Origin: Marixanthomonas sp002364245
GTDB lineage: Bacteria > Bacteroidota > Bacteroidia > Flavobacteriales > Flavobacteriaceae
NCBI GenBank assembly: GCA_963973455.1
Contig: CAXAZF010000002.1
Span: 310,001 to 374,000 of the forward strand
Length of the DNA stretch: 64,000 nucleotides
Direction of reading: 5' to 3'
Part shown: piece by piece, positions 1-8,019 of the stretch
How the letters are laid out: each line of letters starts with the position of its first letter
Position numbering within the stretch: the first letter of the stretch is position 1
The notes under the pieces: model-generated
Seen by the model: the letters and a program-made list of their open reading frames with translations, nothing else
The model's database searches: none
Told to the model about the DNA's origin: nothing
Program-made: the position numbers and the translations under genes

Positions 1-470
1 TCGGGTAGGTCGTCAAACTCCAATGCATATTTTAGCACCTTATAATTATATTTTCCTTTGTACATTCCATAAAGCAAGGAAGCAAAAGGTATTGCCGCAA
101 GACCTAACGCCAATGTACTAACAAATTTTCTTCTAGATGGAAGGTAAAATGATTCGTTTCCTCCACCAATTTTTGCAAAGAGGCCTACAAACAAGCGAAT
201 AATATCTTCGCCAAACATAATGATAATCAATAACAGTTTTGGAACAAAAACGGCTAAGAAAAAACCAAAAACATACATTTTATCTATGCCCATTGTCCTT
301 TCGGAACCTACAATGCCAAGTTGGTATATTAAAGCCCCTAAAACCAGCAATGAGATAAGCAACCAAAGACCATATACCCAATAGTTACGGGTAAGGGTTT
401 TAACCGCTTGAAAAGCATAAACATCAACTAAAATATATATTGAAATAAAAATAATCCAACGTAGTACCAT
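1..470 (-). CDS. Membrane metallophosphoesterase, N-terminal part (runs off the left edge)
   Basis: Only the N-terminal ~156 residues are inside the window; the gene continues leftwards. Hydrophobic segments lie near residues 4-20, 31-50, 66-88 and 113-130. A basic SRRKF stretch precedes the last one. The visible part ends with YALEFDDLP, which in flavobacterial membrane-anchored calcineurin-like phosphoesterases comes just before the first metal-binding D-x-H motif. The catalytic domain itself is outside, so the call rests on the membrane module and this junction. I chose the ATG at 470 because the first membrane helix follows directly; a GTG at 527 is in frame and also open. It is the only gene on its strand before a ~360-base gap, so it probably has its own promoter. 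Confidence 0.6.
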   Translation of the reverse strand, partial: MVLRWIIFISIYILVDVYAFQAVKTLTRNYWVYGLWLLISLLVLGALIYQLGIVGSERTMGIDKMYVFGFFLAVFVPKLLLIIIMFGEDIIRLFVGLFAKIGGGNESFYLPSRRKFVSTLALGLAAIPFASLLYGMYKGKYNYKVLKYALEFDDLP

Positions 471-585
471 AGGCGCAATAAGAAAATTAAAGATACCATG
501 TTTAAATATGCTGAAAACTGAATTCACTTTTTTTTAACTGTTTTATAAGTAATTACAGTTTTTTAAAAGCTAAATGACTTCGGCC

Positions 586-668
586 TACTTTTGTTTACAG
601 CAAAAGAAAAGGTTGTAACATTTTCTCTATTAGAGGGTTATATCCTACGTAGTAACCCTTATTTTTTC
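586..668 (+). ncRNA. Candidate small RNA 1 (box TACTTTTG plus hairpin and T-run)
   Basis: A perfect flavobacterial -7 box, TACTTTTG, lies at 586-593 on the plus strand. No -33 TTG is visible. About 40 bases on, AGGGTTA (634-640) can pair with TAACCCT (653-659), followed by ATTTTTTC (661-668), a plausible intrinsic terminator. The predicted transcript would be about 70 nt with no reading frame longer than 14 codons. No gene on the plus strand lies upstream that would need this terminator. The product is unknown and this is inference from promoter and terminator spacing only. Confidence 0.3.
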
Positions 669-709
669 AGAAAAAGGAACAGTTATAGGGTGAAAGTTAG
701 AAATTTTAG

Positions 710-797
710 TAAATTTGTTCTACATAAGTAGGTTGACCAACCTAAGGTGGGTCGATCAAATTTGGGGCGAAAAGTCATCACACCTGTGGTGGCTTTT
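710..797 (+). ncRNA. Candidate small RNA 2 (box TAAATTTG plus strong terminator)
   Basis: A second exact -7 box (TAAATTTG, 710-717) on the plus strand is followed after ~50 bases by a 13-bp stem: 770-782 pairs with 785-797 using G-U wobbles, and ends in TTTTCTATTTT. Because the wobbles would be A-C mismatches on the other strand, this terminator works for plus-strand RNA only, yet both flanking genes are on the minus strand. The ~75-nt transcript would also contain AGGTTG/CAACCT at 730-743. I do not recognise a named RNA family. Together with the element at 586-668 it looks like a tandem pair. Confidence 0.4.
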
Positions 798-828
798 CTA
801 TTTTAACCCCTTTCCAAAGTCAATAAAA

Positions 829-1932
829 TTATCCTTTTACGTCTAGCGCATCTCTTAAAGCATTGCCTATCAACATAAAAGCAGTAACTAAACTCATAAT
901 GGCCAATCCGGGAATAATGGCCAACCAAGGTTTTCCTAAAACAATATAAGCGTAATGATCCTTTATAATACCACCCCAACTGGGCATTGGAGGTTGGGCG
1001 CCTATTCCTAAAAAGCTCAACCCACTTTCAATTAAAATAGCCGCCGCAAAATTTGCCGCCGATATAATAATTACCGGTGCCATCGCATTGGGCAGGATAT
1101 GCTTTGTAATAATCCTAAAATCTTTAAAACCTAAAGCTCTGGCCGCTGTAACATATTGCATTTGTTTTACGCCCATAACCTGCCCTCGTACCACTCTTGC
1201 CACTTCTACCCACATTGTAAGCCCTACTGCAATAAAAACCTGCCAAAAACCTTTTCCTAAGGCTAAAGTAATAGCTATGACTAAAAGCAACGTAGGGATA
1301 GACCAAGTAACGTTAATAACCCACATAATGGCGGCATCTACTTTTCCACCAAAATAACCAGCTATGGCACCTAAGCTTATTCCTATCACTAAAGAAATAA
1401 AAACCGCCACAAAGCCAATACCCAATGATATACGGATACCAATTAACATTCTGCTTAAAAGGTCGCGACCATATTTATCCGTCCCTAACAAGAATTTTTT
1501 TTCTGAAATATACTTTTGCGGGATTTCTTGAACTGTTTTAGCTTTAGGAAATAAACTTAAAGCATATTCTTTCTGTAAGCCTTCAGTCTCATCCCCTGTG
1601 TATAATGTAGCTTGTAGGGTAGTATCTTTTACCTTGTAATTTGATATTGGCACTTCGCTATCAGCATTCTTTTTACCAAAAAAGAACATTGAAATTGGGT
1701 TTTGCTCTTTTACTTCAGTAGGAACTGTCAACATCTGCACAGTAAAGCCAGGCTCTTTTGAATGAACAGAAAGATGCATCTGGTTAGCATCTTGCGAATT
1801 ATCCGGCGCTATTGCATATGCAAAAATTGCAATGAAAGCACAAACTACTAAAAATGAAAAACTAAAAACGCCCCAAAAGTTCTTCTTAAACTTTTGGAGC
1901 GCTAATTGTGTTAATGAAGTGGACGTTTTCAC
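829..1932 (-). CDS. ABC transporter permease, OppC/DppC type
   Basis: This 367-aa inner-membrane permease belongs to the peptide/nickel (Opp/Dpp) ABC transporter family. The N-terminal helix (about 19-41) is followed by a ~110-residue extracytoplasmic stretch, longer than in enteric OppC. The BPD_transp_1 core begins near residue 165 with a LGTDKYGRDLLSR lead-in typical of OppC. The coupling helix that contacts the ATPase is visible as EVARVVRGQVMGVKQ followed by YVTAARALG and HILPNAMAP. No ATPase, binding protein or OppB partner is in the window, as is common in Bacteroidota where these genes are scattered. It sits 61 bases downstream of the protease gene on the same strand and may be cotranscribed. 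Substrate unknown. Confidence 0.88.
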   Translation of the reverse strand: MKTSTSLTQLALQKFKKNFWGVFSFSFLVVCAFIAIFAYAIAPDNSQDANQMHLSVHSKEPGFTVQMLTVPTEVKEQNPISMFFFGKKNADSEVPISNYKVKDTTLQATLYTGDETEGLQKEYALSLFPKAKTVQEIPQKYISEKKFLLGTDKYGRDLLSRMLIGIRISLGIGFVAVFISLVIGISLGAIAGYFGGKVDAAIMWVINVTWSIPTLLLVIAITLALGKGFWQVFIAVGLTMWVEVARVVRGQVMGVKQMQYVTAARALGFKDFRIITKHILPNAMAPVIIISAANFAAAILIESGLSFLGIGAQPPMPSWGGIIKDHYAYIVLGKPWLAIIPGLAIMSLVTAFMLIGNALRDALDVKG

Positions 1933-1993
1933 GCTGTAAATGTAACAAAAAGGTTCAAGCTTTCCATTTTACTTACAACACTTATAACGTAGC

Positions 1994-4168
1994 TTAATTT
2001 TTAATATCTGCCATTTTACCGGCTTTAATATTGTTTATTTTTAAATCTTTCAAGACGTTAATTGCTTCTTCAACATAAATATCTTTAGCTAAGTTTTTAT
2101 GCCATCTTTTACGTTTTTCACGTAGTGTGGTGTCTTGCTTCATCATTTCAATTTCGTAAGGAAGCGATTTGTAATCTAACTTATTATCATACTTATCTAT
2201 CTCTTCAAACTTTTTTGTTTCTTCCTTTCGTTTCTCTATATCGGCTACGTATTTGTCAAAGTTTAGTGGCACCACAGACTCATCACGACGTGCTTTTATC
2301 CACTTTGCATCTTCATCGATTAATAGAAGTTGTGCATTCTTTTCCATACGGGCTTTGCTCTTGCTAATGGTTTCTTCATAGTCAATGTAACCATCCCATT
2401 TTTTATAGTCTGCTGAGTCTATTTTATCATATGGCAACGGATTATCGTAATCGCGTTCGCCCACATCAAAATAACTGTATTGATCTGGCATAACCACATC
2501 GCTTTTCACTCCTTCTAATTGTGTAGAACCACCATTGACTCTATAGAACTTTTGAGTAGTTATTTTTAAAGCACCCATATCACCCATATCGCTTTTTCTA
2601 ATCCATTGGTTTAAATCCAATACATTTTGAACAGTACCTTTTCCGTAAGTTTGTTTGCTACCTAAAATAATAGCGCGCTCATAATCTTGCATAGCTGCTG
2701 CTAAAATTTCAGAAGCTGAAGCTGAAAGCTCGTTAACTAAAATTACTAAAGGACCATCCCATACGATTGCATCGTCTTCATCTTCCAGTACTTCTTTTTT
2801 ACCGTTAGAAGCTACCTGAACAACAGGCCCTTCTTCGATAAAAAGACCAGCAATATCAACTGCAGTACGTAAAGAACCTCCACCATTACCACGAAGGTCT
2901 AAAACTAATCCTTCCATGCCTTCTTTTTTAAGACGCTCAATTTCTTTTTTCACATCACTCGCTGCATTACGTTCTTTATAATCTTCCATGTTAAAATAGA
3001 ACTGTGGAAGATTAATCAATCCGTAGGTATTATTTTCTTTTTCAATGATAGAAGATTTAGCGTACGTTTCTTCCAACTCAACAACATCACGAGTTATAGT
3101 TTCTTCTTCAATAGCACCGTCTACACGTTTAACCGTTAGAGTCACCTTAGTGCCTTTAGGGCCTTTGATAAGCTTTACTGCATCATCAACACGCATTCCT
3201 ACAATACTTACCGCTTCATCTTCATCTTCTTGTTTTACCTTTGTAATAAGATCACCTACCTCTAAATGGTCACCTCGCCAAACGGGACCACCACTTATAA
3301 CTTCGATTACTTTTATATAATCGTTTTTCTTTTGAAGACGTGCTCCAATTCCTTCTAAACGACCGCTCATTCTTAAATCAAAACGGTCTTTGTCTGGTGG
3401 GGCAAAATAGTTGGTATGCGGATCAAACTCTTCAACAATCGTAGTTAAAAAGATGGCGAAATAGTCTTTTCTTTCTAAGTCGTTTGTAAAATCAAAATAT
3501 TCATCAAGAGATGTTTTAGAAGTTTCTCTTGCCTTAGCCTCTAATTCCTCATCTGTTTTTGGAGTAGAGCTAGCTTCTTTTTTATTTTCTTTTTCAGAAG
3601 CATCTGAAGGATTTTTATCCTTATTTTCTAATTTCCTCTTATTCGCCTCTACATTATCGTAATAAGTGGAAATAGTAGAGAATTTAAGCTGTTGACGCCA
3701 GCGTTCTTTTAATTCTTTTTTTGAAGACACGTAATCAATTTTGTCATAATCTACATTTATCGACTCATCTTGTGTATAATCAAAAGGAGTGTTTAATACT
3801 TCAGGATAGATTTTTTTCACATCTTCCATCCGTTCTTGCAAACGGTTGTACACCAAATTGAAAAATGTAAGGTCTTTACTTTTTATTTGGTCGTCGATTT
3901 CAGTTTTATATTTACTGAACTCTTCTATATCTGAAGCAAGGAAATATCTTTTTAAAGGGTCTAAACCAGTTATAAAGTCTTTATAAACTTCAGCAGAAAA
4001 CTCATCGTTAATATCTGCGGGACTATAGTGACCCTTTTGCAAAACATAAGTTATAAGGTCTATAAGTACTTTATCTTTATCAGTGTCGTTAAACTCTTTG
4101 GTAGTAAAACTGCACGATGCGACGGCAACAAATACAGCAAGGAACAATACCTTTAAATTCTTTTTCAT
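1994..4168 (-). CDS. prc: Carboxy-terminal processing protease (Tsp/Prc, peptidase S41)
   Basis: Tail-specific periplasmic protease of ~724 aa that trims C-termini of envelope proteins. In order: a lipoprotein-like signal (VASC|S, cysteine about 20 residues in), an N-terminal helical Tsp domain, a PDZ domain around 260-350 (RLEGIGARL, VGDLITKV), then the S41 core with LRGNGGGSL, the nucleophile serine in ELSASASE (near residue 480) and the lysine of QTYGKGTVQ. A long charged C-terminal domain (DUF3340 type) follows. I start at the ATG giving MKKNLK (4168) because it begins the signal peptide; an ATG three codons upstream (4177) is also possible. Residues 195-225 are a low-complexity Lys/Glu/Ser insertion. 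Confidence 0.93.
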   Translation of the reverse strand: MKKNLKVLFLAVFVAVASCSFTTKEFNDTDKDKVLIDLITYVLQKGHYSPADINDEFSAEVYKDFITGLDPLKRYFLASDIEEFSKYKTEIDDQIKSKDLTFFNLVYNRLQERMEDVKKIYPEVLNTPFDYTQDESINVDYDKIDYVSSKKELKERWRQQLKFSTISTYYDNVEANKRKLENKDKNPSDASEKENKKEASSTPKTDEELEAKARETSKTSLDEYFDFTNDLERKDYFAIFLTTIVEEFDPHTNYFAPPDKDRFDLRMSGRLEGIGARLQKKNDYIKVIEVISGGPVWRGDHLEVGDLITKVKQEDEDEAVSIVGMRVDDAVKLIKGPKGTKVTLTVKRVDGAIEEETITRDVVELEETYAKSSIIEKENNTYGLINLPQFYFNMEDYKERNAASDVKKEIERLKKEGMEGLVLDLRGNGGGSLRTAVDIAGLFIEEGPVVQVASNGKKEVLEDEDDAIVWDGPLVILVNELSASASEILAAAMQDYERAIILGSKQTYGKGTVQNVLDLNQWIRKSDMGDMGALKITTQKFYRVNGGSTQLEGVKSDVVMPDQYSYFDVGERDYDNPLPYDKIDSADYKKWDGYIDYEETISKSKARMEKNAQLLLIDEDAKWIKARRDESVVPLNFDKYVADIEKRKEETKKFEEIDKYDNKLDYKSLPYEIEMMKQDTTLREKRKRWHKNLAKDIYVEEAINVLKDLKINNIKAGKMADIKN

Positions 4169-4423
4169 AATTCGCATATCTATCTTCTTCTATTTTAATC
4201 ACCTAAATTATATAAAAAACCGTGCCAACCATTTATAATCGTACTAATTTTTTGTTAAACCAATTTTATTTTGAGAATCACGGGGAAATTAGACACAGAC
4301 TGCCATTGTTTATTATACTATTTTCAGAAAAAATGAAGTTTTTATTACTGAAACTTCAATAGATATAACTATAAATTTACAATAATAGTATAATACCGTA
4401 TTTTAGCAGTGTAAATTCCATGT

Positions 4424-5677
4424 ATGCGCATATTATATAGTTTTTTAACCCGAATTAGTTACCTCTTTTTATGGATAGCACAATTTTTCAGTAAAAAAAT
4501 GAAGCTATTTGTCTCAGGTAGAACACAGGTTTTTGAAAAATTATCGCAACACATTACTTCTGAAGATAAAACTATTTGGTTTCACTGCGCATCTTTAGGT
4601 GAGTTTGAACAAGGCCTTCCCATTATGGAAGCTGTGAAAAAGGAATTTCCAGGTCATAAAATTGTAGTTTCATTTTTTTCACCATCGGGGTATGAAGTAA
4701 AGAAAAATGCCACTGTTGCAGATGTTGTGATCTATCTTCCGCTTGATACCATTAAAAACGCTAAAAAATTCATCAACGCTATTCATCCATCCCTTGTTTT
4801 ATTTGTGAAATATGAATTTTGGCCCAATTACCTTTCTGAATTAAAAAAACGAAACATTCCTACGTTATTAATTTCAGGGTTATTTAGAGAAGGACAAGTG
4901 TTTTTTAAAGGCCACGGCAGCTTTATGCGAAAAGCTCTTGAAAGCTTTGACCATATTTTTGTGCAGGATAAAACTTCAGAAGAACTGTTGAACAAAATTA
5001 ACATTCGAAATGTAACTGTGAGCGGCGATACGCGTTTTGATCGAGTTTCGCACCAAACTGAACAAGATAACTCATTGTCTTTTATTTCAGCATTTAATGA
5101 AAATTCACTTTGTATTGTCTGCGGAAGTACATGGCCAGAAGACGAAGCAGTTTTATTGAATTATATAAATAAAGCTTCAGAAAATGTGAGATTTATCGTT
5201 GCACCTCATAATATTGACAATTCAAAAATTGAACAATTCAGAAAAAAGCTGAAACACGCATCTGTTTTATATTCAGAAAAAGAAGGAAAAAACTTAGCTG
5301 ATTATTCCATCTTTATAATTGACACTATTGGATTGCTTACTAAAATTTATAGCTATGCCGACATTGCCTATGTGGGTGGTGCTATGGGGAAAACTGGACT
5401 GCACAACATTTTAGAACCTGCCACTTTTGGAGTTCCCATAGTAATTGGAAGTCATTTTGAAAATTTTCCAGAAGCCAAGCGATTACAGCAATTAGCTGGA
5501 CTCTACGCTGTAGATTCAGCAGCAGAGTGCAGTGAAATTTTAAACAAGTTGGTTACTAATTCAAGTTTCAGGGAAAAAACTGGGATGATTGCGGGACATT
5601 TTGTGAACAGCAATACCGGGGCGACAAATATTACATTAGAATATATACATAAATTAAACCGTAACGGCCTGATTTAA
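4424..5677 (+). CDS. waaA: 3-deoxy-D-manno-octulosonic acid transferase
   Basis: Transfers Kdo from CMP-Kdo to lipid A precursor at the inner membrane, an essential step in lipopolysaccharide core assembly. The 417-aa length fits the family. A short N-terminal hydrophobic segment (about 5-22) is followed by the Glycos_transf_N domain, with FHCASLGEFEQGLP (usual family wording: H-x-S-x-GE) and the acceptor-side FVKYEFWPN motif. The C-terminal half carries CGSTWPEDE and the nucleotide-binding GKTGLHNILEPA. It is transcribed divergently from the protease gene, with 246 bases between them. The 3' end overlaps the convergent DUF2461 pseudogene by 24 bases. Confidence 0.94.
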   Translation: MRILYSFLTRISYLFLWIAQFFSKKMKLFVSGRTQVFEKLSQHITSEDKTIWFHCASLGEFEQGLPIMEAVKKEFPGHKIVVSFFSPSGYEVKKNATVADVVIYLPLDTIKNAKKFINAIHPSLVLFVKYEFWPNYLSELKKRNIPTLLISGLFREGQVFFKGHGSFMRKALESFDHIFVQDKTSEELLNKINIRNVTVSGDTRFDRVSHQTEQDNSLSFISAFNENSLCIVCGSTWPEDEAVLLNYINKASENVRFIVAPHNIDNSKIEQFRKKLKHASVLYSEKEGKNLADYSIFIIDTIGLLTKIYSYADIAYVGGAMGKTGLHNILEPATFGVPIVIGSHFENFPEAKRLQQLAGLYAVDSAAECSEILNKLVTNSSFREKTGMIAGHFVNSNTGATNITLEYIHKLNRNGLI

Positions 5678-6306
5678 ATACCGCCTAAAAGGCAACATTT
5701 CTTTGTAAATAGCAATAACCTTTTCTTCAAAATTAGAAGCCATCACTTCCTTTTGGGTAAGCGGACACGAAACTGCAAACGATTTTCTTCTTAGCAAATC
5801 AATATGCTTATGGTCTTGTGAGTAGCCTTTAGGTGATGTTTTAAGAGGATCATCAATTATCATTTCGCCAAACATGCTTTTAAAGCTCTTTTTATTCAAT
5901 ATTTTTTTGAAATCCTCTCCATTATAATCTATCGCTGCACGAATGCTTTTCAAAATTTTTGAAGAAGGGTGCCAATAGCCCAGCCAATAAACGATTCGTT
6001 AACCCCCAAATGTATATAAAAGTCGCCCTGTTTGCTTTCTTGATCTAATCCGGCACCAAAATGGTCTTTATAAACAGGCTTGTTTGGATGAAACATGAGG
6101 TTATTGTTTATTCGATTTATAGCCTTTTTTCCATTGGTAGGCGTATAATCCGGGTCAATTGATGCTAATTTTATATTCATTTGGTTTAACCAATCAATAT
6201 AGGAGTCGCGTACGGTATGATATTCGCCCCGATGTTCGTCCATCCATTCCTTATTGTTGTTTTTCTTTAGTTTCCGAAGGAATTGATATAAGTTTTTAAA
6301 GTCCAT
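5654..6306 (-). pseudogene. DUF2461 family gene broken by a one-base frameshift
   Basis: Two overlapping minus-strand frames together make one DUF2461 (TIGR02453-type) protein of about 217 aa. Frame one (from 6306) covers the N-terminal part with NNKEWMDEHR, MFHPNKPVYKDHFGAGL and FYIHLGVNESFIGW, then runs into a nonsense tail and stops at 5950. Read in the next frame from about 5980, the sequence continues YWHPSSKILKSIRAAIDYNG, exactly the continuation expected for the family. Adding one G to the GGG run (CCC at 5979-5981 on the plus strand) restores a single frame. It is either a real recent mutation or a homopolymer sequencing error; the rest shows no decay. Function of DUF2461 is unknown. 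Confidence 0.85.
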
Positions 6307-6388
6307 TTTTTCTTTTAAAACTACTTATTTTAAAGACCTTCATTCAAATTTTAATAAAACTTTACAATATGCCAACTGTTAAAATACA

Positions 6389-6396
6389 TAGATTTG
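6389..6396 (+). promoter_or_regulatory. -7 promoter box ahead of the lipoprotein trio
   Basis: TAGATTTG matches the Bacteroidota TAnnTTTG element exactly and lies 25 bases before the first lipoprotein start. No TTG is seen at the usual -33 distance, so this is a partial match. Confidence 0.4.
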
Positions 6397-6421
6397 TTTA
6401 ATAATTTAACACAAACCAATT

Positions 6422-6655
6422 ATGAAAAAAGTAATTATTGTAGCCGCATTGGCATTAGTAGGGTTCTCGACTACTTCTTGTAGAGAGACAAAAACGGAAA
6501 CCAAAGAAGTTATTCGTGAAGTAGAAGTAGAAACTGAAGAAACAGCCGATGAAGCTGAAGGAATTTTAGAAAGAACAGCCAAAGAAGTTGATAAAGAAGT
6601 TAACGAAGAGGTTAACGAAGAAATCGACAAGATTGGTAACGACGACGGACAATAG
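6422..6655 (+). CDS. Small acidic lipoprotein, first of three in tandem
   Basis: 77 aa. The N-terminal signal MKKVIIVAALALVGFSTTSC ends in a lipobox with the acylated cysteine at residue 20, so the mature part is a ~58-residue lipid-anchored peptide starting CRET. The mature part is almost all charged, rich in Glu/Val/Lys, and should form an amphipathic helix. The same CR[ED] start occurs in the next two genes. Acidic residues just after the cysteine resemble the Bacteroidota lipoprotein export signal that sends lipoproteins to the cell surface. Function unknown. Codon use is like the neighbours; the gene is 34 bases upstream of its paralogue and probably in the same transcript. Confidence 0.8.
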   Translation: MKKVIIVAALALVGFSTTSCRETKTETKEVIREVEVETEETADEAEGILERTAKEVDKEVNEEVNEEIDKIGNDDGQ

Positions 6656-6689
6656 AAAGACAACAACCTAACAAACAAAACTCAAAACC

Positions 6690-6929
6690 ATGAAGAAAAT
6701 AATTTTAAGCTTAGCATTGGTAGCTGCATTTAGCACTAGCTTCGTGTCTTGTAGAGACACAAACAAAAAAGCAGACGATATGGAAGACGTTGCAGACGAC
6801 GTAGAAGACTCTATGGAAGATGCTGAAGGTGACATTGAAGAAGCTGCCGAAGAAACAGGAGACGCCATTGAAGAAGGTGTTGACGAAATAGAGGAAAATA
6901 CAGGCACTGGTGGTACCGATGACATGTAA
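6690..6929 (+). CDS. Small acidic lipoprotein, second of three in tandem
   Basis: 79 aa with a lipoprotein signal ending FSTSFVSC, cysteine at residue 21, mature part beginning CRDTNKKADD. The mature peptide is extremely acidic (repeated DD, ED and EE with Ala and Met at helix-like spacing, then GTGGTDD at the end) and has very few positive residues. It resembles the first lipoprotein in signal, start of the mature part and size, so the two probably arose by duplication. No known domain. A serine-rich frame on the opposite strand is only the shadow of the acidic codons. Confidence 0.8.
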   Translation: MKKIILSLALVAAFSTSFVSCRDTNKKADDMEDVADDVEDSMEDAEGDIEEAAEETGDAIEEGVDEIEENTGTGGTDDM

Positions 6930-6963
6930 ACCGACTCTTAACTAATAAACAAAATCAATTATT

Positions 6964-7209
6964 ATGAAGAAAATAGCAATGATCGCGTTAGCTGCATTAT
7001 TTTTAGCACCACTAACTTCATGTCGAGATCAAGAAAAGACTGAAGCTGAAGAGATGGTAGAAGAAATGCAAGATGAAGGCGCAGAAGTAAAGAAAAAAGT
7101 TGACGGTGACGAAACCAAAATTAAAATGGAAACCGAAGACAAAAAAGTAAAGATTAAAAAAGAAGACGGCGAAACCAAAATGAAGGTTAAGACCGATAAC
7201 GATAATTAA
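6964..7209 (+). CDS. Small charged lipoprotein, third of three in tandem
   Basis: 81 aa. Signal MKKIAMIALAALFLAPLTSC, cysteine at 20, then CRDQEKTEAEE. It shares the anchor and the first acidic residues with its two neighbours. The C-terminal half differs: a short alternating pattern of Lys and Glu with Ile/Val/Met (KIKME, KVKIKKE, KMKVK) that suggests a two- or three-strand beta repeat and not a pure helix. Last gene of the trio, followed 22 bases later by a strong terminator. Function unknown. Confidence 0.8.
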   Translation: MKKIAMIALAALFLAPLTSCRDQEKTEAEEMVEEMQDEGAEVKKKVDGDETKIKMETEDKKVKIKKEDGETKMKVKTDNDN

Positions 7210-7231
7210 TTTTTATATTTTTTAAAACTAC

Positions 7232-7264
7232 AAACCCCCAAAGTTGAATGGCTTTGGGGGTTTT
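7232..7264 (+). terminator. Rho-independent terminator after the lipoprotein trio
   Basis: A 12-bp perfect stem (AAACCCCCAAAG at 7232-7243 with CTTTGGGGGTTT at 7252-7263), 8-base loop, then TTTT. It closes the three-gene lipoprotein unit. Confidence 0.85.
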
Positions 7265-7324
7265 AGTTAAATAATAGAATATGTCTATATATTACAATAG
7301 CAATTTTATATATATTTTATTTAA

Positions 7325-7684
7325 ATGAATGATAAAACAAAAAAAGTATTAATTATTGGAGGGTTAATCGCACTTGTTCTATTTGGTATATATGAAAATA
7401 CAGTAAAGAAAAATGAATTAGAGAGGTTTGAAGCAAAGACAAAAGGTATTATTACTAATTATGTCGGTGTTAGGCCTACATCATTTGAATTAGAATTTAA
7501 ATATCTTGTTGATGGTCAAGTTTATTATAATACTGAAATAACATCCCCTTTTGAATGTGAAAACGGCAGAAAGGGTTGTTTAGGCTCTACTTTTACTGTA
7601 ATTTACTCAACAAAAAATCCAGAAGTAAGTCGTATTAAATTAGGAAAATATAATAAATACGTTAAAACATCTCCTTCGCTTTAA
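7325..7684 (+). CDS. Small membrane-anchored protein of unknown function
   Basis: 119 aa. One N-terminal membrane helix (about residues 8-25) preceded by lysines, so the remainder should be extracytoplasmic or a short cytoplasmic domain depending on topology. The rest has a beta-rich pattern (GIITNYVGV, FELEFKYLVDGQVYYN, FTVIYSTKNP) like small DUF3592-type domains with an N-terminal anchor, and two cysteines (CENGRKGC) seven residues apart that could form a disulfide. It is a lone gene between two terminators and is more AT-rich than the neighbouring housekeeping genes, so it may be accessory. I do not recognise a named family. Confidence 0.65.
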   Translation: MNDKTKKVLIIGGLIALVLFGIYENTVKKNELERFEAKTKGIITNYVGVRPTSFELEFKYLVDGQVYYNTEITSPFECENGRKGCLGSTFTVIYSTKNPEVSRIKLGKYNKYVKTSPSL

Positions 7685-7781
7685 TTTTTTTTTGAATAAA
7701 CAAAACTTTGTTTTCTCTTCTTACTAATATCTCTTGATAAATGTAACTTGTGCTAAATGTAATTAGAATATGACATTAAAC

Positions 7782-7809
7782 AAAAAAAGCCCATCCTGAT
7801 GGATAAGCT
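7782..7809 (-). terminator. Terminator for the tRNA-Asp transcript
   Basis: Read on the minus strand: AGCTTATCC pairs with GGATGGGCT (two U-G wobbles) around an ATCA loop, followed by seven T. It lies ~65 bases beyond the tRNA 3' end. Confidence 0.75.
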
Positions 7810-7872
7810 CTTCATTGGTCTATTTCTAAACCACTTCCGCCATTAAAGGCGGACAACACAACATTTTAATTG

Positions 7873-7946
7873 CGGTCTGGACGAGACTCGAACTCGCGAC
7901 CCCCTGCGTGACAGGCAGGTATTCTAACCAACTGAACTACCAGACC
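7873..7946 (-). tRNA. tRNA-Asp (anticodon GTC)
   Basis: The minus strand folds as a full cloverleaf of 74 nt. Acceptor GGTCTGG (7940-7946) pairs with CCAGACC (7874-7880), discriminator G at 7873. The anticodon arm CCTGC-CTGTCAC-GCAGG gives GTC. The T arm has the usual GTTCGAGTC. The CCA end is not encoded. A single tRNA gene with its own promoter and terminator. Confidence 0.96.
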
Positions 7947-7965
7947 GTTGCTATCTTAGCGGTGG

Positions 7966-7995
7966 CAAATATACTACGCATTTTCATTTTGACAA
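7966..7995 (-). promoter_or_regulatory. Promoter of tRNA-Asp
   Basis: On the minus strand TTG (7995-7993), a 19-base spacer and TATATTTG (7973-7966) match the flavobacterial -33/-7 promoter exactly. Transcription would start about 12 bases before the tRNA. Confidence 0.8.
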
Positions 7996-8019
7996 ACATT
8001 TTTTGAAAAAAATTTCCAA

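Noticed and set aside
6668..6925. Serine-rich minus-strand frame opposite the second lipoprotein
   Set aside because: It is the antisense of Glu/Asp codons and has no signal, domain or promoter of its own. The plus-strand lipoprotein explains the sequence.
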